A stretch of 64,000 nt of DNA from assembly GCF_048381675.1 (NCBI RefSeq), contig NZ_JBLWIS010000003.1, positions 1-64,000 of the forward strand. Direction: 5' to 3'. The notes beneath the pieces were generated by a model. The model made no database searches. It was not told where the DNA came from and saw nothing but the letters and a program-made list of their open reading frames with translations. A program made the translations under genes and the position numbers. This stretch comes from Advenella sp048381675. Its GTDB lineage: Bacteria > Pseudomonadota > Gammaproteobacteria > Burkholderiales > Burkholderiaceae_B. Positions 24,137-32,598 of the stretch are shown here, in pieces (position 1 is the stretch's first letter; each line of letters starts with the position of its first letter).

Positions 24137-24556
24137 TTAACGGGTTTTGCGGTTTTCAAAAGCAGTAAAAATAGCCATCCCTGCGATCATGGCAATCACA
24201 AACAGCAATGCCTTCCATTGGCCTGCAGCCATTGAAACCAAAGCAGGTCCAGGGCAGATGCCAGCCAGGCCCCAGCCAATGCCAAATAGCAGGCTGCCAA
24301 TAACCAGACGCGGTGTAATGCTGCGGTTGGTGGGCAGGTTCATGGGATCACCCAGGCAGGCAGTCTGGCGTTTTTTGGCCGCTGTAAATGCAAACAGGCC
24401 CACCAGTACGCCACCGCCCATGACAAATGCCAGGGAAGGATCCCAAGTGCCGGTAATATCCAGGAAGCCGAGGACTTTTTCAGGGTTGGCCATGCCTGAA
24501 ATGATGAGGCCCATGCCAAAGAGGAGGCCGACGATATATTCGGTGATGCGTTTCAC
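24137..24556 (-). CDS. YeeE/YedE-family half-protein (DUF6691 type)
   Basis: 139-aa membrane protein with four hydrophobic segments. The motif GIGWGLAGICPGPALVSMAAGQ (about 93-114) carries the conserved cysteine of the family, and an N-terminal GMGLIISGMANPEKVLGFLD is also typical. Two-gene YeeE-like systems are believed to move reduced sulfur species such as thiosulfate or sulfide derivatives through the membrane. It follows its partner with a 36-nt gap. GTG start. Confidence 0.88.
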   Translation of the reverse strand: MKRITEYIVGLLFGMGLIISGMANPEKVLGFLDITGTWDPSLAFVMGGGVLVGLFAFTAAKKRQTACLGDPMNLPTNRSITPRLVIGSLLFGIGWGLAGICPGPALVSMAAGQWKALLFVIAMIAGMAIFTAFENRKTR

Positions 24557-24592
24557 GATGTTGATATCCTTTAATACGATGAAAACAGGGGC

Positions 24593-25024
24593 TTAGCCAA
24601 TAATATGGCGAACCAGGTAGACCGTTGTAATGCCGCTTGCCATGAAGGCAAGGGTAGCCATGAGCGAGCGCCCGGAAAGCCGTGACAGGCCACAAATACC
24701 GTGACCACTGCTACAGCCCGAACCCATACGGGTACCAAAGCCCACCAGCAAGCCAGCCAGAATGATCAGCGGCCAGCCAGTATTGATTTCGATGGGAATG
24801 GAGCCCACGACCAGCAGATAAATTAACGGTGCTGAAAAAAGTCCAAGCAGAAAAGCGATACGCCAGTTGGTATCGCCTTTGCTGGGCTTGAGCAGGCCAC
24901 CAAGTATGCCGCTTATGCCTAAAATGCGTCCATTGGCCAGAATGAAAATGGCGGCAGCAATCCCCAATAAAATGCCACCGCCCAATGAGGCCCAAGGGGT
25001 GAAATTTTGCCAGTCGATAGTCAT
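24593..25024 (-). CDS. YeeE/YedE-family sulfur transport half-protein
   Basis: 143-aa membrane protein with four hydrophobic segments. The motif GFGTRMGSGCSSGHGICGLSRLSGRSLMATLAF (about 94-126) contains the paired cysteines characteristic of YeeE/YedE sulfur transporters. It is the first gene of the minus-strand run leading to the second half-protein and the SulP gene. The ATG at 25024 is fronted by a very AT-rich region. Confidence 0.9.
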   Translation of the reverse strand: MTIDWQNFTPWASLGGGILLGIAAAIFILANGRILGISGILGGLLKPSKGDTNWRIAFLLGLFSAPLIYLLVVGSIPIEINTGWPLIILAGLLVGFGTRMGSGCSSGHGICGLSRLSGRSLMATLAFMASGITTVYLVRHIIG

Positions 25025-25044
25025 GTGATAATTCCCATGGTAAA

Positions 25045-25082
25045 TATTATATAAAATTATATTATATATAAAAATATAATAA
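25045..25082. promoter_or_regulatory. AT-only inverted repeats in the yeeE / rraA divergent gap
   Basis: The 157-nt gap holds a stretch with almost no G or C. ATATAA-AA-TTATAT is at 25049-25062, and ATTATAT / ATATAAT arms are at 25061-25067 and 25074-25080. This resembles AT-rich operators of ArsR-type sulfur regulators such as BigR, but no such regulator gene is in the window and the match is only general. Confidence 0.35.
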
Positions 25083-25181
25083 AAATACAGATCAGACAGG
25101 TCGAAAATCCAAAGATCATGGATTACACTTGATCATCAATTTATAAAAAACTGAAAATTCCAGTGATAAGGAGAAGAAGCA

Positions 25182-25664
25182 ATGTCCGTTTTACTTACCT
25201 GCGATGTGATGGATGCATTTCCTGAAAGTGCCTCTTGTGATCTTCAGTTCCAGCAATGGGGCAAGCGTAAGGCAATCAGCGGGTGGATCAGAACCCTTAA
25301 GGTTTATGAAGACAATTCCCTGGTCAGGCAGGTTCTGTCCGAAAAGTCATCAGGCGAGATTCTGGTGGTGGATGGAGGGGCTTCTTTGCATCGGGCCTTG
25401 GTCGGGGATATGATTGCCACATTGGCCATGGAAAACGGTTGGGGTGGCATTATTGTGTATGGCGCTATTCGTGACAGCGCGCAAATCAACGAGATGGATT
25501 TTTCCGTCAAGGCCCTGGGTACCAATCCTCGCAAGAGTCACAAGGCCGGGCAGGGTGTGCTGGATATTCCTGTCATGTTTGGTGGCGTTACTTTTCGGTC
25601 TGGCTGGTATGTATATAGTGATGCCGATGGTATCGTCGTAACCGAAAATCCGGTCATTATTTAG
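25182..25664 (+). CDS. rraA: RraA family protein
   Basis: 160 aa, the same size as E. coli RraA, the trimeric inhibitor of RNase E. Characteristic runs are present: GDMIATLAMENGWGGIIVYGAIRDS (about 84-108, giving the G-x20-RD pattern), the start LLTCDVMDAFPES, and the end YVYSDADGIVVTE. RraA homologues can also act as 4-hydroxy-4-methyl-2-oxoglutarate aldolase-like enzymes, and the motif alone does not separate the two. ATG follows AAGGAGAAGAAGC. Divergent from the YeeE pair, with gst downstream on the same strand after 102 nt. Confidence 0.88.
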   Translation: MSVLLTCDVMDAFPESASCDLQFQQWGKRKAISGWIRTLKVYEDNSLVRQVLSEKSSGEILVVDGGASLHRALVGDMIATLAMENGWGGIIVYGAIRDSAQINEMDFSVKALGTNPRKSHKAGQGVLDIPVMFGGVTFRSGWYVYSDADGIVVTENPVII

Positions 25665-25766
25665 TATTTTTTTACGCCAAAGGTTTTGTGCAAACTTCAT
25701 TTACTTACGGTAGCCGTAAAGGGTTTTGCATCATTCTGTTGTTATCATGATCAAGGAAATTGTTAA

Positions 25767-26372
25767 ATGAAATTGTTTTATAAACCGGGTGCATGTTCTT
25801 TGGCACCGCACATTGTTCTGGAAGAGCTGGGCATTGGCTATGAATCTGAAAAGGTCGACCTCAAAACCAAGGTTACCGAGTCAGGAAGTGATTTTTTAAC
25901 CATTAATCCAAAAGGCTATGTGCCTGCACTGCAAATGGATAATGGCGAGGTCCTGACAGAGTGCCAGGTGATTCTGGAATATTTGGGTGACCAGAACCCA
26001 TCCAAAGGATTGATGCCTGAATTTGGATCTGCGGCCCGCTATCAAACCCAGGCCTGGCTGAATTTTGTGGCAACCGAGGTTCACAAGCCGTTCAGTCCTT
26101 TTTTCAACCCGGCTGCGCCACAAGCGTGGAAAGATATTTCTCTTGCCAATATTGAGAAGCGCTTGTCTTACGTTGAAACCGAGTTATCGGGTAAAGATTA
26201 TTTAATGGGTGACACCTTTACCGTTGCCGATGCTTACCTGTTTACGGTACTGGGCTGGGGCAAATACATTCAACTGGATTTGGCTAAATGGCCTAACCTG
26301 ACAGCCTATCAGGCAAGGGTGGCCCAGCGCCCTGCGATTATTGCAGCGCTTAAAGCAGAAGGCCTGATTTAA
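25767..26372 (+). CDS. gst: Glutathione S-transferase (bacterial beta class)
   Basis: 201-aa cytosolic transferase. The N-terminal thioredoxin-like domain begins MKLFYKPGACSLAPHIVLEELG, with the beta-class cysteine at position 9 and the Ser-Leu pair usual around the glutathione site. The C-terminal helical domain includes YLMGDTFTVADAYLFTVL, the N-capping motif of GSTs. It probably serves detoxification. A bidirectional terminator separates it from convergent phaB. Confidence 0.93.
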   Translation: MKLFYKPGACSLAPHIVLEELGIGYESEKVDLKTKVTESGSDFLTINPKGYVPALQMDNGEVLTECQVILEYLGDQNPSKGLMPEFGSAARYQTQAWLNFVATEVHKPFSPFFNPAAPQAWKDISLANIEKRLSYVETELSGKDYLMGDTFTVADAYLFTVLGWGKYIQLDLAKWPNLTAYQARVAQRPAIIAALKAEGLI

Positions 26373-26387
26373 TCCTGACAGTCAAAT

Positions 26388-26430
26388 AAAAATGCCTGCC
26401 CGGCGAATATGCCAGGCAGGCATTTTTTTT
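26388..26430. terminator. Bidirectional terminator between gst and phaB
   Basis: AATGCCTGCC at 26391-26400 pairs with GGCAGGCATT at 26415-26424. It is flanked by an A-run on the left and eight T residues on the right, so it works in both directions for the convergent gst and phaB genes. Confidence 0.85.
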
Positions 26431-26451
26431 ACCTTGTCATGAAAAACAAGA

Positions 26452-27210
26452 TCAATACATGTGCTGGCCACCGTTCATGGCAATGTTGGCACCGGTCATG
26501 AAACCGCCCAAATCACTGCAAATGAACACGATCAATGCCGCCAGTTCGGCGGGTTCACCCAAACGACCTAAGGGAATCTGGGGCAGGATCTGGCTGTCCA
26601 TCACTTCTTTGGGGACCGCAGCCACCATTTCAGTATTCAGGTAGCCCGGAGAAACCGCATTAACCGTTACACCTTTGCGGGCAAACTCCAGCGCCAGGGT
26701 TTTGGTAAAACCATAAATGCCCGATTTTGCCGAAGAATAGTTGGCCTGGCCGAAAGAACCCTTGCTGCCGTTCACGGAAGAAATATTGACAATACGTCCC
26801 CATCCTGCTGACAGCATGTCTTCGCACAGGGGTTTAGTCATGTTGAACATGGAGTCCAGGTTGGTGTTCATGACTTCGTCCCATTTTTTCTTGTCCATTT
26901 TACGGAAGCTTGCGTCACGGGTAATACCGGCATTATTGATCAGGATATCAATGTGATAGCCATCATCGTGCATTTGTTTGGCACCGGCAATGCATGAGTC
27001 ATAGTCGGCGACATCAACCGTATAGGCCTTGAAGTCATAGCCTTCTTCGCTTTGTTTTTTCAACCAATCAGAGTAGTCGTTGCCAGGACGCATGGTAATA
27101 AGAACGGTATGGCCTGCATCATGCAGGGCACGTGCCACGGCAGTACCCAAGCCACCGGTGCCACCGGTAACCAATGCCGTACGTTTGACTGATTTATTCA
27201 CTGCTGTCAT
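26452..27210 (-). CDS. phaB: Acetoacetyl-CoA reductase PhaB
   Basis: NADPH-dependent short-chain reductase that makes (R)-3-hydroxybutyryl-CoA for polyhydroxybutyrate. 252 aa; Rossmann TGGTGGLGTAVA (15-26), NNAG, the catalytic Ser in NISSVNGSKGSFGQ and YxxxK in NYSSAKSG. The end MTGANIAMNGGQHMY is the PhaB signature; C. necator PhaB ends the same way in NGG-HM form. Downstream of phaC on the same strand, 21 nt apart. No phaA thiolase is in the window. Confidence 0.95.
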   Translation of the reverse strand: MTAVNKSVKRTALVTGGTGGLGTAVARALHDAGHTVLITMRPGNDYSDWLKKQSEEGYDFKAYTVDVADYDSCIAGAKQMHDDGYHIDILINNAGITRDASFRKMDKKKWDEVMNTNLDSMFNMTKPLCEDMLSAGWGRIVNISSVNGSKGSFGQANYSSAKSGIYGFTKTLALEFARKGVTVNAVSPGYLNTEMVAAVPKEVMDSQILPQIPLGRLGEPAELAALIVFICSDLGGFMTGANIAMNGGQHMY

Positions 27211-27231
27211 TTAAATTAACTCCAATTGATA

Positions 27232-28995
27232 TCATTTTTCAAATACATAAACGCCGGGGGCGTCACAAAGCGATGGATAACCTTTTTCGGCATTACCCAC
27301 AGGAGGAGGGGGGACCGGTTCAGTAGAGCGCTCTTTCAGCCAGTCGAACCAGCAGTTCCACCAGGAGCCTTCCTGTAACGGTGCGGTTTCATACCATTCA
27401 TCCGGTCCCAGATAGGTTTGGTCTTTGGTTCGGGTCAGGACACGGAAGTGGCGGTTTTTATGGCCGGGCTCGCTGACGACACCGGCATTATGGCCTTTGT
27501 TGGTCAGGGCAAAGGTAATGTCGGTACTACACAAATGATGAATTTTGTATACCGAGCGCCATGGGGCAATATGGTCTGTCTCGGTGCCCAGACAGAAAAT
27601 CGGCAGGTGAATATCGGTCAGTGAAACGGGGCGGCCATTAACGGGGTAACGGGCTTCTGACAGGTCATCATCCAGGAATAGCCTGCGCAGGTATTGTGAA
27701 TGCATTTTGGCGGGCATTCGGGTACTGTCCGTATTCCAGGCCATCAGGTCATTCATGGTTGATTCTTCTCCCATCAGGAATTCCTTGATGTAGCGGGACC
27801 AGATCAGCAGGTCGGAGCGCAGCAGCAGGAATGCTCCTGCCATTTGGTCACCGGTTAAATAGCCGATATCCGCCATTTCTGCCTCTAGAATGGCTAGCTG
27901 GCTGTTATCAATAAACAGGGAAAGTTCACCAGGTTCGCTGAAATCGGTTTGGGCAGCCAGCATGGTGAGTGAAAGCAGGCGGTCATCTTTATCCCGTCCC
28001 ATGGCGGCAGCGGCAATCGACAGCAGGGTTCCGCCCAGGCAATAACCGGCGGCATGCACTTTGTGTTGACCGGTAATTTGGTTGATGGCATCAAGTGCGG
28101 CAAAAAAGCCCATGGAAAGATAATCATCCATGCCCATGTTGCGCTCTTCAACCCCGGGGTTTTTCCAGGAAATGCAAAAAACGGTATAACCCTGGTCCAG
28201 CAGGTGGCGAATCATGGAGTTATGACGGGAAAGATCAAGAATATAGTATTTCATGATCCAGGCAGGGATGATCAGTATGGGTTCAGGGTGAACTTTGTCG
28301 GTTGTGGGCGTGTATTGAATCAGCTCCATGAGCTGGTTACGTAATACCACTTTACCGGGAGTGGTGGCCAATTGTTGTCCTACCTTGAAGTTTTCCAGCT
28401 TGGGATCGGGACGGCCCGTAAATTGCTGTATTGCTTGTTGCCAGGCATTCATGGCACCACGCAGCAGGTTTGCGCCTTGCTCTTCCAGTGTTTTTTGCAA
28501 TACTTCGGGGTTGCTCGCCATAAAGTTTTTGGGGGAAAGCGCATCCATGATTTGTTGTGTTGACATGCGCACAATATCCAGGTGATGGGGAGTAACCCCG
28601 CGGATATCGCTGGTTGCTTCTTTCCACCACTGCTCTGTCATCAGGTAAGACAGTTGCAGCATGTTGAATGGCCAGGCTTTCCATTGTGGATGACTGAAGC
28701 GTTTGTCAATGATGGGTGGCTCGATATTCAGGTTGGTGTTGTGGCTAGGCGTTCCGGGGATGCCAACCGTTTGTGTGCGCTGTGCATATTGCGCCAGGGC
28801 CAAGCCTTGGCCGATGGCAAGGTTGATCAATTCAAGCTGTTTGCCCGGCGAGATGGCCAAGTGCCTGGACCAATCGATATAGCTAAGCAACCCTTGTACC
28901 GGTGACATGGACAGCGTGCTTCTGGCGATGGACGCCTGAAAGCGCTGGTCAAGTTGATCCATCGCGGTTTGAGGATTATAGGTGCTTTTTACCAT
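27232..28995 (-). CDS. phaC: Class I polyhydroxyalkanoate synthase PhaC
   Basis: Polymerises short-chain (R)-hydroxyacyl-CoA at the surface of storage granules. 587 aa, the length of class I enzymes. The catalytic triad is readable: Cys319 in the lipase-like box GYCLGG, Asp474 in GTETDHIAPW and His502 in NKGHNAG. The PhaC N-terminal domain (about 100-270) has the usual PQWKAWPFNMLQ. It is first of the phaCB pair. Upstream, a TGC-N4-GCA sequence at 29090-29099 may bind a PhaR-type regulator; a TATACT -10 candidate lies on the minus strand at about 29068-29073. Confidence 0.97.
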   Translation of the reverse strand: MVKSTYNPQTAMDQLDQRFQASIARSTLSMSPVQGLLSYIDWSRHLAISPGKQLELINLAIGQGLALAQYAQRTQTVGIPGTPSHNTNLNIEPPIIDKRFSHPQWKAWPFNMLQLSYLMTEQWWKEATSDIRGVTPHHLDIVRMSTQQIMDALSPKNFMASNPEVLQKTLEEQGANLLRGAMNAWQQAIQQFTGRPDPKLENFKVGQQLATTPGKVVLRNQLMELIQYTPTTDKVHPEPILIIPAWIMKYYILDLSRHNSMIRHLLDQGYTVFCISWKNPGVEERNMGMDDYLSMGFFAALDAINQITGQHKVHAAGYCLGGTLLSIAAAAMGRDKDDRLLSLTMLAAQTDFSEPGELSLFIDNSQLAILEAEMADIGYLTGDQMAGAFLLLRSDLLIWSRYIKEFLMGEESTMNDLMAWNTDSTRMPAKMHSQYLRRLFLDDDLSEARYPVNGRPVSLTDIHLPIFCLGTETDHIAPWRSVYKIHHLCSTDITFALTNKGHNAGVVSEPGHKNRHFRVLTRTKDQTYLGPDEWYETAPLQEGSWWNCWFDWLKERSTEPVPPPPVGNAEKGYPSLCDAPGVYVFEK

Positions 28996-29089
28996 TCAAG
29001 AGTCCTTTGGAGCAGAGGTGCTTTCGTGAGCATTTGATGACGTGTCATGAAAGCGGGATATACCTAAGTATAGGGTATTGCATTTTTAT

Positions 29090-29099
29090 TGCGATTGCA
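29090..29099. promoter_or_regulatory. TGC-N4-GCA site upstream of phaC
   Basis: TGCGATTGCA lies about 95 bp upstream of the phaC start codon, close to a possible minus-strand promoter. The half-sites match those flanking the phasin promoter at 58406-58476. PhaR regulators studied in other bacteria recognise TGC/GCA inverted repeats, so a shared regulator is possible. One short site alone is weak evidence. Confidence 0.4.
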
Positions 29100-29146
29100 T
29101 GAATAGCGGTCATTTTATATTTTTAAATTGATCTGCATCAAAAATG

Positions 29147-29183
29147 TTGACATTAATAGTGATACAAATGATAATGATTCTCG
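29147..29183 (+). promoter_or_regulatory. Promoter with overlapping Fur box for the haem operon
   Basis: A perfect -35 TTGACA at 29147-29152 is followed after 17 nt by GATAAT at 29170-29175. Overlapping this -10, TGATAATGATTCTCG at 29169-29183 matches the Fur 7-1-7 consensus in 12 of 14 arm positions. Iron-loaded Fur bound here would block RNA polymerase. The receptor start codon is 34 nt downstream. Confidence 0.8.
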
Positions 29184-29217
29184 TTTATTATTAAGAATAA
29201 AAAAGGAAGTCGCAAAA

Positions 29218-31518
29218 ATGAAGTATTCAATTCGACCCCGTTACCAAGGGGTGCTGATGCTGGCCGGCTTGGTAGCCACCAGTCCATTGTTTGCACAAGT
29301 GGCAACGCAAAAGGAAAAAATCGTTACTTTGCCACAGGTAAAGGCAATAGCCACTGAATCTGAAACGCCCCGTGTGGAAAGGGTGGACCGGGAAGAATTG
29401 CAGGATGCCGATGTTGAAAGCTGGACCGATTTGGGGCAACGCTTGTCGCCAAGTGTTAATTTTAACCGTCAGAACAATAGTGTAAATATTCGGGGCCTTG
29501 ATGCAAACCGCATCCGGCTTACCGAAGATGGGGTGCCATTACCCTGGTTAAGCGATGGCAGTCGTGGGGTGCAAGGAGGGCTGGAGGCGATTAACTTTGA
29601 TTCCCTGTCGGCGGTTGATATTGTCAAAGGGCCGGGGGCCAATCAAACCAACGCCATGACCGCTGCGGTGGCCTTGACCAGCCTGTCTCCCAGGGATTTG
29701 CTGCCAGAAGGGCAAGATCTTGGTTTCCTGGCGAAAACCAGGTATTCGGGCTTTGATGACAGTGCGGGTGGGGATGTGGCACTGGCTGCCCGTTTAGGTG
29801 AAAAAACCCGGATGCTGTTCCAGTATGCCTATAAAAAAGGGCATGAAATTAAAAACCATGGCAGCACCGGAGGTTATGGTGACGGTAGAACCAAGGAAGA
29901 TCCGGCTGATTATCACCGCAATTCGGCCTTGTTCCGGATTGAGCATGACCTGGCGCCGGGGCATCAGCTTGGCCTGGGGGCAAGCCTGTTTCGCCTTGAC
30001 AGGGACATTGACAAGCTAAGCGAGCAAAATACATCTACTTATAAAATTGGCGATAACCAATATAAAGAAGAAATCAAGCGCGACCGTATCTGGCTGGATT
30101 ATGAGTATCGCTCAACACAGGAATGGGCTACGCTTGACCAACTTTCCATGCTGGCTTACTGGCATAAAACCGATCTGCTTAATGAGCAAAATGCTTACCG
30201 TCAAAAAGATGCCAGGGCCAATATCATTCCCCGCGATCCGTTCAAATACGGTTTCCCGTCAGGGGAGTATTCCCGACATAATAGTGTGGCGCAAAAAGGC
30301 TGGGGTGTAAACCTGGATGCGTCGGGTTATTTGGGCGACGAGCAGTTGCGTTCACACTGGAAGGCGGGCGTCGGGTTTAACAGCGACCGTTATCGCCAGC
30401 ATTCAGGCGGTGTGGATAATTGCCCAGTGGTGTCACCTACATTACCAGCACCGTTTGGTCCCCGTTCATGCGATTTTTTGCATACCAATCAGGCTGACGT
30501 GCCCAAAGTGAAAAGCAATGACTGGTTTGCATACGTCAACAATACGTTCTCGTGGGGTAATCAGCAATACAACCTGACACCGGGTCTGCGTTATGACCAT
30601 TATGAGCGCAATCCATCGGCGGCCGGTGATTTTTTGAATAATTCCAACGCTGGCCTGGAACAAATAGGTAAACGAAGCGGCGGGCATTTTTCACCATCCT
30701 TGGCATTTAGCTGGAACCCCAATGACACAGTTGGTTTGTTTGCCCGTTATGCGCATGGCTTCAGGGCGCCGACCGCTTCTGAGTTATACCTGCAGTTCGG
30801 TTCTTCGTCTAATTACCTGCGCAAGGGTGAGGCTTCCCTGAAGCCCGAAACCAGCCGGGGATGGGAATTGGGTGTTGCCGTGAACACGGAGACCGCGGGT
30901 GGATCGCTTACCTTCTTTGACCAGCGCTATACAAACTTTATTGAATCGGGCGTGCCGGTTGCTGCCGATTCCATGTATGGGCAAATGATGCAAAACGGCC
31001 TGTATCCATTTGGTGTGTTTACGCATGCCAACCTTGATCGCGTTCGCATCTATGGACTGGAGGCAAGTGCTTACTGGAACATTAACAATAACTGGTATAC
31101 CCGCGGTTCTGTCGCATGGACGGTGGGTAAAGACCGCAGCACGGGCGATTACCTGAATTCGGTTGCTCCGCTCAAGGCTATTCTGACCCTTGGCTACCAA
31201 AGCCAGGAATGGGGGGCTGAAGCAATTTGGACCATGGCTGCCAAACGCAATAAGGTCAAGTATCCCGATGCCAGCCCCGCGGTGGCCTATCCCGATTTCA
31301 AGGCACCCGGTTATGGCACGCTTGATCTGACGGCGCACTGGACGCCTTCTGCCGTTAAAGGTTTGCGCATTCAGGCCGGCCTGATGAATATGTTTGATAA
31401 AAAATACTGGAATGCCCTGAATGTGCCTACGGCTGGCAGCAGCCGGATTTCCCGTGACATTGACTTTTACACTGAACCGGGACGTCATGCCACGATCTCG
31501 ATCAGCTACCAATACTAA
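29218..31518 (+). CDS. hmuR: TonB-dependent haem/haemoglobin receptor
   Basis: Outer-membrane haem receptor, about 766 aa. Signal peptide of about 29 residues ending SPLFA. The plug domain includes NSVNIRGLDANRIRLTEDGVPLP and VDIVKGPGANQ. The 22-strand barrel follows, with the haem-receptor FRAP box in GFRAPTASELYLQF. The usual NPNL box is replaced by GEASLKPETSRGWELG. The last residues SISYQY end in an aromatic as outer-membrane proteins do. ATG at 29218 follows AAGGAAGTCGC; a longer in-frame start would disrupt the signal peptide. First gene of a five-gene Fur-controlled haem operon (compare bhuRSTUV of Bordetella). Confidence 0.93.
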   Translation: MKYSIRPRYQGVLMLAGLVATSPLFAQVATQKEKIVTLPQVKAIATESETPRVERVDREELQDADVESWTDLGQRLSPSVNFNRQNNSVNIRGLDANRIRLTEDGVPLPWLSDGSRGVQGGLEAINFDSLSAVDIVKGPGANQTNAMTAAVALTSLSPRDLLPEGQDLGFLAKTRYSGFDDSAGGDVALAARLGEKTRMLFQYAYKKGHEIKNHGSTGGYGDGRTKEDPADYHRNSALFRIEHDLAPGHQLGLGASLFRLDRDIDKLSEQNTSTYKIGDNQYKEEIKRDRIWLDYEYRSTQEWATLDQLSMLAYWHKTDLLNEQNAYRQKDARANIIPRDPFKYGFPSGEYSRHNSVAQKGWGVNLDASGYLGDEQLRSHWKAGVGFNSDRYRQHSGGVDNCPVVSPTLPAPFGPRSCDFLHTNQADVPKVKSNDWFAYVNNTFSWGNQQYNLTPGLRYDHYERNPSAAGDFLNNSNAGLEQIGKRSGGHFSPSLAFSWNPNDTVGLFARYAHGFRAPTASELYLQFGSSSNYLRKGEASLKPETSRGWELGVAVNTETAGGSLTFFDQRYTNFIESGVPVAADSMYGQMMQNGLYPFGVFTHANLDRVRIYGLEASAYWNINNNWYTRGSVAWTVGKDRSTGDYLNSVAPLKAILTLGYQSQEWGAEAIWTMAAKRNKVKYPDASPAVAYPDFKAPGYGTLDLTAHWTPSAVKGLRIQAGLMNMFDKKYWNALNVPTAGSSRISRDIDFYTEPGRHATISISYQY

Positions 31519-31556
31519 TAACAACGCTAACGTTAATTATTTTAAGGTGAAAATAC

Positions 31557-32594
31557 ATGAACCCGTCATTTGAATCTTTGCGCCAGCAATGTGACCGCCT
31601 GCTGGAGCAGGAACCTAAGTTGAGAATCCGTAATGTGGCGGAACGTTTGGGTGTCAGTGAAATGGAGTTGCTGGCCGCCCAATGCTGCGATGTCAATGCG
31701 GTTTATTTGGGAACCGATGTCAAGGAAATCTTCAGGCAGCTGAATACGCTTGGAGAAGTCATGGTCTTGACGCGTAATGAATGGTGCGTGCATGAACGGC
31801 ACGGTTTTTTTGAGGATGTTCAGGTGGGCAAGGCTTCAATTGGCATTGTACTCGGACCGGATATCGATTTGCGGATGTTTTTTGCATGCTGGAAAACGGC
31901 ATGGGCAGTCACACAGAGTGGGCGTTTGAGCATCCAGTTTTTTGATGAAACCGGTACAGCCATTCACAAGGTTTATTGCACTGAAAAAACAGACCGGCAG
32001 GCCTATGAGGCGCTGGTAGCGCGCTTTATGACGGATAGGGCAGAAATGCCGGCAGTGATGGCGCCAGAACCTACCGATAATACGCTTGCCGAACAGGCAC
32101 CTATCGAGTTACGGGACAACTGGTTGAACATGAAAGATACCCATGCGTTTTTTCCTTTGCTGAAAAAATGGAATGTTTCCCGAATGACCGCCTTGCAGGC
32201 GGCGGGCGATGATTTGGCCCAGCAGGTGGATCACGATGCCGTCGAACGGATGTTGCAACTCAGTGTAGAACGGGAAATCCCGATCATGTGCTTTACCGGC
32301 AACCGGGGAATGGTGCAGATCCATTCCGGCGTGGTCCATAAATTGTTGCGTACGGGCCCTTGGTTCAATATTCTGGATGAGAAATTCAATTTGCATTTAA
32401 ATACATCCGCCATCGATTCCGTGTGGGTGGTGAACAAGCCTACCACTGATGGCTGGGTGACCTCTCTGGAAGTTTATGAACAATCCGGTGAGTTGATTGT
32501 GCAGTTTTTTGGTGTACGCAAACCGGGTGTACCCGAGTTGCCAGCCTGGCGAAATCTGCTTGAATCCTTATGCAAGGAGCCCCTTGCGGCCTGA
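31557..32594 (+). CDS. hmuS: Haem-degrading/haem-trafficking factor HmuS (HemS/ChuS family)
   Basis: Cytoplasmic protein of 345 aa with the two-fold repeated HemS architecture. Both halves contain related blocks: NEWCVHERHGFFEDVQVG in the first, and FTGNRGMVQIHSGVVHKL followed by LHLNTSAIDSVWVV in the second. The histidine in QIHSGVVH corresponds to the region of the haem ligand in HemS-type proteins. Members accept haem after import and break it down or hand it on. It lies 38 nt after the receptor and 4 nt before hmuT. Confidence 0.93.
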   Translation: MNPSFESLRQQCDRLLEQEPKLRIRNVAERLGVSEMELLAAQCCDVNAVYLGTDVKEIFRQLNTLGEVMVLTRNEWCVHERHGFFEDVQVGKASIGIVLGPDIDLRMFFACWKTAWAVTQSGRLSIQFFDETGTAIHKVYCTEKTDRQAYEALVARFMTDRAEMPAVMAPEPTDNTLAEQAPIELRDNWLNMKDTHAFFPLLKKWNVSRMTALQAAGDDLAQQVDHDAVERMLQLSVEREIPIMCFTGNRGMVQIHSGVVHKLLRTGPWFNILDEKFNLHLNTSAIDSVWVVNKPTTDGWVTSLEVYEQSGELIVQFFGVRKPGVPELPAWRNLLESLCKEPLAA

Positions 32595-32598
32595 TATC

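Noticed and set aside
30784..31524. A 246-residue minus-strand frame opposite the haem receptor
   Set aside because: Antisense to the barrel of the TonB receptor and without domain features.
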